From Actinernus sp. WN-2022 (lineage: Eukaryota > Cnidaria > Anthozoa > Actiniaria > Actinernidae), in assembly GCA_030867875.1 (NCBI GenBank), contig JAOWCC010000439.1:1-64000 (forward strand): DNA of 64,000 nucleotides. Reading direction: 5' to 3'. The translations under genes and the position numbers were made by a program. The notes beneath the pieces were generated by a model. The model saw only the letters and a program-made list of their open reading frames with translations. It was not told the DNA's origin and did no database searches. The stretch's first letter is position 1. Each line of letters starts with the position of its first letter. Positions 52,001 through 61,913 of this stretch are shown here, piece after piece.

Positions 52001-52101
52001 GAGCCACAAGGGAGGTGGAACTGATATGGTGGCCAAACTTATATGCATCCGAACATGGCAAATTGACCATTCGTTATTTTGTAAAGAAAGTAAATGTCTG
52101 A
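49088..52101 (+). CDS. Two-exon C2H2 zinc-finger protein, 243 aa
   Basis: Exon 1 is 49088-49343 and ends at a strong donor (CAG|GTAAGA). Exon 2 is 51626-52101 and begins after TATTATAG. One base left from exon 1 plus GA gives Gly86, and the frame stays open to the TGA. Residues 8-29 form one classic finger, C8-x2-C11-x12-H24-x4-H29, with F15 and L21 at the hydrophobic positions. The rest (Trp-Tyr-rich 87-130, Glu-rich about 195-200, ending YFVKKVNV) matches no family I recognise. A single finger at the N terminus suggests a DNA- or protein-binding adaptor, but its target is unknown. AATAAA lies 119 bp after the stop. The gene converges with the transposase-like gene and diverges from the kinase. 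If intron 1 were retained, translation would end at 49423 after 111 residues. Confidence is high for the structure and low for function. Confidence 0.8.
49669..50063. mobile_element. MITE-like element with ~45-bp terminal inverted repeats
   Basis: The left arm starts near GGGGCCGTTGACATATTTACC and the right arm ends near GAATATGTCGACTGTCCC. The core CCACGCTTAACGTCAACTGG near 49696 recurs inverted near 50016, with only a few mismatches along the arms. It sits inside intron 1 of the zinc-finger gene. The interior carries no coding capacity but includes a C-rich run at 49987-50003 resembling the satellite tract. Confidence 0.75.
50161..50510. mobile_element. 350-bp MITE-like element with perfect 24-bp terminal inverted repeats
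   Basis: Positions 50161-50184 (ATGCATGAATCAATG...) are the exact reverse complement of 50487-50510. The interior is non-coding and has a G-rich patch at 50185-50215. Perfect arms suggest a recent insertion or strong structural constraint. No clear target-site duplication is seen. Confidence 0.8.
50511..50569. repeat. Perfect 18-bp hairpin directly abutting the previous element
   Basis: AATGTTTTCAAAGTTTTC at 50511-50528 is exactly complementary to 50552-50569, with a 23-base loop. It begins at the base after the right arm of the 350-bp element, so the two may belong together or share an insertion hotspot. Confidence 0.8.
50607..50896. mobile_element. MITE-like element, 17-bp terminal inverted repeats
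   Basis: TTTATAGCATACTCAAC at 50607-50623 pairs with GTTGAGTATACTATAAA at 50880-50896 with one mismatch. The interior contains a CCAATCAGAAATTTTG stretch, a style often seen in invertebrate MITEs. No coding potential. Confidence 0.65.
50992..51069. mobile_element. 78-bp hairpin element, 19-bp arms
   Basis: The left arm AGTCTCCCTCACAGCCATT and the right arm AATGGCTGGGAGGGAGACT are complementary with one mismatch. TTAGGGTCG and ACCCTA extend the pairing inward. It resembles a small foldback element family I associate with cnidarians. Confidence 0.65.
51070..51625. other. AT-rich distal part of intron 1 of the zinc-finger gene
   Basis: No exon is supported here. An imperfect inverted repeat at about 51273-51369 (TTATCAGAAAGTCA against TGACTTTCTAATAA) is probably an eroded MITE. 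The stretch ends at the splice acceptor AG at 51624-51625. Confidence 0.5.
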
Positions 52102-52219
52102 GTTTGCACATATACTTAATTCATTATGGCCTAAGGGAAAGTTCATTAATATGAAGAGAGGTGCTCGCTTAATTATTTGAAGATTAATGGGGGCCCCTAA
52201 TACCAAATTTTGGGCTGCC

Positions 52220-52225
52220 AATAAA
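52220..52225 (+). promoter_or_regulatory. Polyadenylation signal of the zinc-finger gene
   Basis: Canonical AATAAA 119 bp after the stop codon, on the coding strand and in AT-rich context. Confidence 0.6.
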
Positions 52226-52466
52226 TATTTTGCCCCCCATAATTTATTATCAAATGAATTTTCTCTCAGTAACACATATTAAGAAGTATTGCTAACACAA
52301 AAGTTGAAGTTATAATTTGACAAAGAAAAGAACGGCTGAAAAGGCCTTCAGGCTGTCTTCATTGCAGAAATATGTTATCTTGAATTTCCAAACACTCTTG
52401 AATAGAGATTGTTTACATTCTTGTGGGATACTCCATGAGCCAGATGCCAAAATCTGGCCCTTTAGT

Positions 52467-52640
52467 ACCATCTGGGCAGACTAATTCCCCCACATATTTT
52501 CTAAATGCTCATGCTCATTACACGTTTTCTCCCCTTCTAAACAGCCTTAAGCTACTTCTGTGACAAGTACACCAGGCATGTTCATAATGTATGATGGGCC
52601 ATGAGAAAATATGTGGGAATTAGTCTGCCCAGATGTTACC
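52467..52640. mobile_element. 174-bp MITE-like element, ~40-bp inverted arms
   Basis: The left arm (CATCTGGGCAGACTAATTCC, then CCCACATATTTTCT) recurs inverted at 52606-52640 (AGAAAATATGTGGGAATTAG, then TCTGCCCAGATG). It lies between the converging 3' ends of the zinc-finger and transposase-like genes and has no coding potential. Confidence 0.75.
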
Positions 52641-52958
52641 AACAGTTGGACAGTCTAGAAGTAGGGGCATTCTGGCCATTATGAATATGGTCTAAATTGT
52701 TGTTAAAATATATACCAAGGAACACCAAACCCGAACAATGTAACCATTGTAAACACCATTAGTGGGACTACAGCCAATAGGCAATATTCAGATTATCATG
52801 GATGTCTGCAAGAACAATTAAGCCCACAATAGAGGCCAGGCTCAAGTGGAGGCTTCAAAATGCTAACTAGGTTCCAGAAAGAGACCATAATGGAAAGGAG
52901 TGGATTTTTTTAGAATTATTTAGAACTGAAAATTGAAATGAAAATTGAACCAGTTAAA

Positions 52959-53127
52959 AATAGAGGCTTTGCACAACCATGTGACAGCAGCCATGTTGGA
53001 TGGCAGAACAATGGAATTATAATTATTTCCCGGCCCTTGGGACTTGTATCTATTTTCATGTAAAAATATACTATTGTTCCTGCCATCCAACATGGCTGCC
53101 AACATGTGATCATGCAAAGCCTCTATT
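52959..53127. mobile_element. 169-bp MITE-like element, ~50-bp inverted arms
   Basis: The left arm starts AATAGAGGCTTTGCAC and includes GCAGCCATGTTGGATGGCAG. The right arm ends GCAAAGCCTCTATT and includes the complement of the same motif. There are few mismatches across about 50 bp. It lies 167 bp beyond the stop codon of the minus-strand gene, so it may fall in its 3' UTR. Confidence 0.8.
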
Positions 53128-53293
53128 AAATTGAACCATAACATACACATGGAAATTATTGATTCAAAATGATAAGATATTACTTAATTTTCATGCTACC
53201 TACCTGTAGCTCTGATATATAAACGTTTTCCCCTTTCATATTTACAGTCTCTTTCACTCTGTTCTTAGGGTTGTCACTAAAAAATGGCCTAGT

Positions 53294-56200
53294 TTAGGCT
53301 GTTGAATTTTTCCTAAATGAGATAAGCTCGTGCATAATTTGTTTGCGGAGGTTTGAACTATCATTAAATGACCAGCTGAACTTTGGAATGCCAGGTCGTC
53401 CATGCTTAATAATATCCCTGGTAGCAAAAATAACCCCAACTCCACAGCTTGAGGATCCTGCTCCCATCCTCGGCTGTTGTGGCATTCCAAACCTTTTGGG
53501 CGCAGCCACTAGCGTTGTGTTCCATCTGTCTGGGTTGAGGTGGAAGCAGTGGGGATATACTGATCTTGCAGCTTTCATGAAATTACTCACTACAAGAGAG
53601 ATGTTGCTTAGAGGTGCCATATTCATACCATCATCATAGTAAACAGTCTCACCAGTTACATCGATGTAGAGAAGGCCCCAGTGAGCACCACCAACATGAA
53701 TGGGGCAGAGAATCTTTAGGAGGTTGTCAGATGGTTGACGAGGAAGAAATGGAACAACCTTATTGAAAAAGAAATCATACTCAGCAGCAGCCCAAATGGG
53801 TGCATGACTTGGAAGATATACTATCAAACCTCCATTTGGCATGTTCCCTTCAAGATATTTCATGCATGAAACATCAATGGAATATCCGTCAAGGTACCGT
53901 TCACAAGCTATGTTGCTAAAGTCTGCTGCATCAATACAACGGTTGCTCACTGTTAGAAACTCTTCATTAGGATGTAGTGATAGCAGCAATTCTTTGATAT
54001 CTTCATCAGCATTCCCCAACCAAGTGAGTTCCTCATTGACTTTGTGTTTGATAGTTGCAGCTTTACAAAGTGCCTTACATGATTTTAAGGCTTCTTCATT
54101 AAATGTACCAAGTGCTCCAAGCTCAATGACAGATTTAGATGATTGGCCCTGCAGCATCTTTAATGCTTTGTCAACTATGGCCTCTGGTGGGCGACAACCA
54201 AGCACAAAAGGATCATGTAAATATACAGTTTCTCCTTTCACTTTAAGGTCCTTTTCAAGGACATATGCAATAGGAGGGAGCTTGATGGATGCTAGTTGCC
54301 CACGAGTAACATTTGGGTTAGAACACATCCTTGGGTCGAGGCCGCTGGTGGGGTCAAGGCCGCTGGTGGGGTCGAGGCCGCTGGTGGGGTCGAGGCCGCT
54401 GGTGGGGTCGAGGCCGCTGGTGGGGTCGATGCCGCTGGTGGGGTCGAGGCCGCTGGTGGGGTCGAGGCCGCTGGTGGGGTCGAGGCCGCTGGTGGGGTCG
54501 AGGCCGCTGGTGGGGTCGAGGCCGCTGGTGGGGTGGAGGCCGCTGGTGGGGTGGAGGCCGCTGGTGGGGTCGAGGCCGCTGGTGGGGTCGAGGCCGCTGG
54601 TGGGGTGGAGGCCGCTGGTGGGGTCGAGGCCGCTGGGAGGGAGAATTACTTTTGTATCCAATCTTGCCTCCCATTCATGATGGTTGTACTTGAATGTGGG
54701 CATATCCTCTGGATCCATAATACATGCCCCATTCTTCACCTTACCATCTGCTGTTAAAGACTTCTTGTACTGATAGCGAGGGAAGTCAGCAGAGAAGATG
54801 GAGGTAAGCAGATTATCCATCTGATGGATCCAATTGAAATCTGCAGTGATCTTCTTTGTGGTCCAGTGGCATCCCCAGAAATGAAATGGTGACCCTACAA
54901 CAACAAAATATTTTTATTGTTAAAATTCATGAAAGTTTGAGCCTTCTCCAATTTTCTTCTCTTTTTCTCCAATTTTCTTCTTCAAAATTCAAGCTTTTAC
55001 ACTTGGGGTGCAGCTTATACATACGGTAAAATAATATTGTTACTTATTTTTTTTTTAGTACAGCTTACTGGCAAGTCCGAAAATTCTCCAGAAGCTACAT
55101 GTAGTTAATCCTTTTTTTATATTTTTGTATAAAAACATATTTTCTGGCTACGTTTACCCCAAGAGCAGCACTATTGTGCGCTCATCAAGGGGGTTTACAT
55201 AGGAATTTTAGAATGGCCTACAATATAGAAAAAGAAAGAGTATACATAACAAAAAAATTAGGTTGAAGCAGTGAATCTCCCAGTGTCAATAATAAAACTT
55301 TGAACTCTACAAAAAAACTGAGATTTCATTAAATGTATCAATTATGGATTTAGCCATTGTTTATAATTTGCCTTATTAGAATATATCAGACATATCACAG
55401 CCACACATCAAATAATTTCGTTACATTTTTTAAAATTTTCAGTGCATGGTCTGTCACACAAATAGAACAATGTAGTTTAAACTATGATTGAGGCCCTGGT
55501 TGCGCTTTAAGCATAATCCAATTTTTGCCAATTTTTTTGCAATAAAATTTGGGAGCTTCCAATATTTTGTGGGGCCGAGTCACACTCGGCAAAATCCAAA
55601 TATAATAGTGCATAATGGCGAGAGGTGCCAAAAACGTTTTTTAAAATTGATTGACAGCAGGAGATTCTAGCTGACAGCTTAAACAATACCTTGGCCGATT
55701 TTGGCAAAACCTTCCAAATTGTTTTGGCAAATCCCAAAAAATAGAGTGGGACTTTTTTATCCATGTTTTTTTTTTCAATTATGTTGGGGCTTTTCCAAAC
55801 ATTTTAACCTTTTGGTTGCAGCCTCTTTAGCATTTTGAAGGTTGCAATTTTGGCTAAAAAGGTATTAATTAAAACTTAAACAATGACATTGAAATTAATA
55901 AATTGTAGGGTTTGGAAAATACATGTAACACCAGTAGATTCCACTTACTATTCTGTGTGCACTTTACTGCTTTCCTGAATGACAATCTGAGGAACAGCAA
56001 CATTTCTGAATACTGGTGGGTTATCAACTGGTCCACTGTAAGATAAAAAAAAAAGTTAAAATAATTACAATGTAAGACAGTATTTTAGATCCTTGCAAAA
56101 GACCCATACATGTACATTTTGTCCTAAATTAACTTGTTTAATATGGACACCCGTTAATCTGGATGACAGATACATGTACATTTCCCCGCTAAATATAAGG

Positions 56201-59200
56201 ACATAAATTCACACCATTTCACAGTCATGCATTATAGATTAAAGGCCTAGGGTTGACCATTATGCTTTGCATGTTTTTCATATAGTTTTTACCAGCAGGA
56301 AAACAAAGCCCCCTTTGTCTTGAGTAATCAGAGCTAACACATCGCTCTTGTGTTCTGGAATTTTAGACTCTCACAAAATGGTGGTTCGGTGCACTGTGGT
56401 AGCTCCTGGGCCTTTAAGAAATATTATCATGGAAATAAATCTTACATGACGATGTGTCTCCTGGAGCATCGTGTGATGTTGCCCTGAGGTACAGCTGTCT
56501 ATGTACCTTGTGGCTTGCCTCAAAGCCTTGATTAGACATCTTGCCGATGGAGCGGTGGTTTCTCATCAGCATCGATGCATGTTCCACAGTCATGTGGCCA
56601 TAATCCCCAGTCCCCAGCCTCAAGCCAAAGAGTTCCTTGAGATGGAATCCCCATTGTTTGCACTACAGTAATTTAAAAATAAATTATTTTCAGATAAGCA
56701 GTCAAATATATTACCTTTAAAAATATTTCATGCATACAGACTGCATCTTGGAAATGAACAAAAATGCCATTTCTCTTTGGATGAGCAAACAAGCGTAGCA
56801 AAGTGCACGAAGGAAAAGAGAAATAATGTATTAGTTCCTAATCGAAAGGAAACACTGTCAATTGTTGTGCTATCAAGTGCCAGCCAATCAGATTTCGCTA
56901 GATTAGTTGAATACGTAATGAGCATCTTGTTTATAAGGGAATGTGTCGATCAGGATTATTCAGTATCGCGGTTCTGATCTGACTCAAAAATAATGTCTAG
57001 TTTTATGTAAGCTAGATGTAAAGTACTGATAAAGTAGACTGGAGCTAGCAGATTAGAACCATTCCACCGCATATGTGCTTGTGTGTTGATATTAAGATTA
57101 GGAAATGGGTAATAAGATTTGAAATGACATATTTGGCATAGCTGTCGGCAGATTTTTTGTAGCTGTCGGTAGGCTGTTGGCTGACACTCTACCAACAGCT
57201 AAATTTGGTACCCTATTGTACACTATTAACATTATTACACTGAACGTTTTAAAATCATTTACGATTAATTTTATACATTTTTCTGACAACCTTTCTTTTT
57301 GGTGTATTATTATACATGTGTATAATATTATACAGGGGCCGGGTTGTTCAAAGCCTGATCAGTGCTAATCCTAGATTAACTCTGTACAGAACAGTATTGG
57401 TTGCCATGAAAATTATCCCTAGATTAGCACTAATCGGACTTTGAACAACCAAGCCCAGACCTACAGTCATTGATCTCATTATATAGTATTGTACCTGTAA
57501 ATCAAAGGCATCTATTAGATACTCTTCATCTTTCTCAAACTCTTTATCTCTCATTACAAGAGCAATCTCTTTCCAGCCAGAAAAGGCCTGCAATATAAAT
57601 ATTCAAAGATATAATTAATTTATTGGTTTCCTATAAAGAAAACTGAAATATAATTCATACAGTAGCTTAACCATGACTAAAGCAATCAGATTAAAAGTAC
57701 TATACACACACTGTAGCATTACCAGTGGTCATTGACCAAATAGTGGACAGGACAATTTGCAGGTTGACTTAAAAAAATCTGGTAAACCTGAATAGCAAAT
57801 AGTGTGAATTTTATACACATGTAGTGGTGAAAAGTCATGAATAGTAAACAAAAAAATGTCATTATACACCTTGGCACAATAGATTACATTGTACCTCCAA
57901 ATGAATGTCATCCAGTTCAAAGATTTTGTATTATTTTGACAATCACTGAAGGACTTTCCTTTGGAGTATTAAATGAAGGTAATATCTTGTAAGGTGTAAC
58001 AATATTATTATTTTGAATTCATATTTACTAATTTGTGACTGTTCGCCACTATAATTCACACTATTCACACTTTCCGGGTTTTCCTGCTGACCCTGCAAAT
58101 TGTTCCATGCGACTGAATAGTTAATTATACACAACAATAATTATTTATTTATTTATTGTTTAATGTAATAGTCTACTTTCAATATATTCAAATTCAACTT
58201 GATTGTGAGGCTAAAGGGCTGACGGATCAAAAATTACAGTAAATGTATGGGACTTTGGCGTTGTGTCTCTGCTAAACTTTGCCAGATTGAAGAAAACAAC
58301 TTTTTTGCACAGAGCTACATGTAACTGTAAATTCAATTGAAAACATTGGCCAGTTATCTCAGAATCCCAAAGTTCATTTTTCACACATTTCTTCAGCACC
58401 CATTTGTTCTATCAGCTAGCCACATTTATTACAGGCCTTAATTGTATCAAATCTCCAATGATATCAGCTATTTTAGACTTGATTTTTGGACAACTTAATG
58501 TTTTCCTCTATACCATGAATTTTGGTGGAGAAAACAAGGCCAAAGTTCTATACATTTACTGTAATTTTCGACCCGTCAGCCCTTTAGCCTTGCAATCAAG
58601 TTGAATTGTGGACTGTTGGTTCCTCTTTTCTAAATAAAGGAGATTTTAAGAATGTTTCCTTGTTTATCATGAATTCTAGTATGCAGTAGTACCTTTGTAT
58701 AGTATTCCAGAGCCAGTTCAGCAGCATAACTGCTTAATGAATCATTAGATGCTGAATCTACCAAGGCTTGCTTTTTCTTTTTTTTCCCTCTAGTCCTCCC
58801 ATTTGGCTTTGACTGTGGCTTTGACTGATCAGTCTGCACAGAGTTGTAACACACTCTAAATTTGGAAGACATCTCTTCTAGTTTGCCTTTCCATAGAAGT
58901 ACTTCTTTAGCAACTTCCTTGCCAACAGCTGTGGAAAAGGAATAACAAAAAGAGCAACACCAATAACATACATTGTATACTATGTTCTTATAATATTGGT
59001 AGGAATGAGTATGCATTAAATAATAAAATTAATATTGCTTGGACTGTACAAAATAATATACTAGATACAAAAATGTATTGAAGAGGCTTCGATATCAAAG
59101 TTTCCTTAAAACATCTTATAAATCTCATTATGTACACATAAAATATACCTCAGTGAACATCATATGAACTATAGCTCTATCTTTTGTTGTAAATGAGCAA

Positions 59201-61881
59201 TTTACTAAAATTAATGAGCAATTTACTACTAGCATGTTTTCCCCCTTAGAATCTCAGGCGTGCCGCCCAATGATTCTTCTCTGTTTCAGGCGTGCCGCCC
59301 AAAATCAAGAGGAGGGAAAAAAACAAGCTAGAAAATTGCAGTTTAATTAATAATTTACTACCAGTAATTTTTTCCCTTAGAATCTCAGGCGTGCCGCCCA
59401 ATGATTCTTCTCTGTTTCAGGCGTGCCGCCCAAAATCAAGAGGAGGGGAAAAACAACAACTAGAAAATTGTAGTTTAATTAATAATTTACTACCAGTATT
59501 TTTTTTCCCTTAGAATCTCAGGCGTGCCGCCCAATGATTCTTCTCTGTTCCAGGCGTGCCACCCAAAATCAAGAGGAGGGAAAAAAACAAAAACTAGAAA
59601 ATTGCAGTTTAATTAATAATTTACTACCAGCATTTTTTTCCCTCATATTGTTTTTTTAACTACTTTGTTTACCTAAAATCATAATGTCAGAATATGTATA
59701 TGTGTACCTGAACCATTCAAATCTATCTCTTCCTGATGGGTCCCAAAATCTCGGACAAATGTCCCCTTTTCTTGAAGGTCTTCATAGTACTGTGCACACA
59801 AAAAGAAGCCTTCACAACCTTGCAAAATATTATTGTATGTACATGTATGTAAGCATACATGTACATGCAGCTGCATCTTTCTCAATGAGCTACAGTAACA
59901 AACATTTTAAATTTATAATTGATATATTTATAATTAAGCAGACCTGTACATGTACTCGCTGTACTGAATATTACGTGTCTGCCACACAAAAGCAAACTGC
60001 AGTATATCTAATAGACTTTATAGAAAATAACATAAAAATTATTATCAACTGTAACCTTATCAAAATTATGCCATATAAACCAACTGTCAGTACAATAACC
60101 TGGTGCACTCAACATATCCTTTTTAGTACATATGTCTCGTCTCTGGCAAGCAAATTTAACCCATTATCAGTATTACCAATATAAAATAATATAAATTCAT
60201 TACCTTCAAACGTGCTCGACAGTAAGCAACCTTGTTTAGTATGAAGACTTGGGCCAACTCTTCATCACTGAAATGAGATTTCAGTCTGTCCATTGGCAGG
60301 GATTTCTTTACAATATCTTCAACATTTCTCAGGTACTCTCTTTCAGTAGACCCTGAGTAGGAAAATAAAAATATGTGACAACTACATATTAATATTAGCT
60401 GCTATACTAGTACAGGCCCTTGTTCAAAGATTGAATTAAGCACTATCCACCCGATAAATTACTATCAACTGGAATTATAACCAACTTGTGCTGTTTTGAA
60501 CATAACATGACATCTGGCTTGTTATGTACAGTATGCTTAAATAAGGACATCTAAAACCCATGATGCAAACAATAGCATCGAACATTAATTGATATGCTTT
60601 TCATCCAAATTTCTATTTTTTTTTTTTCTGATAGTTTATGATTTGGTCATTTATAAAACTCACATTCATATTTTATCATGTGTTAAAAACACTTGGGCTG
60701 CGCCCTCGTGTTTATAACACATGACAAAATTCCAGGGCTCGAGACTACCGTTTTAACTTACTGGTCTATTGGCTTAAGTACCATGCTAGAGGGGAGGGGA
60801 GGGTGAATAAAGACTAGTATTTAACCTAATATTTACTCTTGATTAATATAAATTAGAGCAGAGAATTAGATAGAGATCTTGTCTGTTTTCTTAAGTTGGT
60901 CATACCTGAAAATGAGCAAACATGAACATTGTGGGTTGCCAACATAGTTTCCTGCCCAGGTTTGGGTTTAATGCTGATCCTATCACAATGGATGGTTTCT
61001 GGGCCAAACTCTCTTAAAACCTCATTGCACTCCTTCAGTGACCCAATCTTGTAACAGAACAGCCCAAGAGATGCAAGGAGTTGCTCTGTATTGCGTAACT
61101 CACAATGAAGGGCACAGATGTTTATTGTGGTCATTTCCTCATCAAATAGAAAGGATAAGTCATCTCTTATCCCTTTGAACCTACAAGAAAAATCATAATA
61201 ATAATTATTATAACATAATACTGTATGTTGCAGTAGAAATATTGTGCAGTAGTAACTAGATTTGTAACTTCTCAAAATTGCTAACTGAGTACTAATTTAT
61301 GAGACAGCTGTCCAATGGGTATCATATTACTATACATGTACATGTATGAAAGTAAAATAAGTACATACCCTCCAATATTGGCTTTTGTCATTGAAAAATG
61401 CTCCAAGCATACCTCATTTGGCCCAAGGTCACATTCACTGCACAACTGTATAAATTATGTAATAATATTAAATAAATATATAAATAAATTATTTTGATGC
61501 TCATGGCTAACTGGGTACTTACTCTATATAGTTAACATGATTCCCATGCAATGTTGTACATGTAGGTCATGTTGACCTCAGCCTAGGTTAATTTGACTCA
61601 GTCTGATTGGGATGCTATTTATCTTCGGAATATAATCTGGTACTGCTAGGTCTCGGTTGTTCAAAAGTGGATAGTAAAACCAATGATTATCCACTGGATA
61701 GTTATCTATCCAGTGGATAGGAGTTATCCACTCTTCAATGAAAAACTGGGGTCATGCAGGAGTATTATAATTATCACAGAATTAAAAAATGTAACCATTT
61801 ACAACATTTTCACTGCCTCCAGGTTAGCTCAGTGGTTAAGATCCGGTCTGTTGTGCGGGAGGTTGCGGGTTCAAACCCTGG

Positions 61882-61913
<32 letters not shown>

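Noticed and set aside
53841..54757. Plus-strand ORFs of 279, 153 and 120 codons over the 18-bp minisatellite
   Set aside because: The repeat is open in all frames. The minus-strand frame continues into a conserved protease domain and upstream exons with matching phases, so the plus-strand frames are shadows.
56777..56977. 66-codon plus-strand ORF in an intron
   Set aside because: No domain, no splice context, and it contains a CCAATCAGA stretch typical of repeats; more likely an eroded element.
61818..61890. Functional tRNA gene
   Set aside because: A and B boxes are present, but the acceptor stem does not pair properly and a SINE body follows, so it is a retroelement head.
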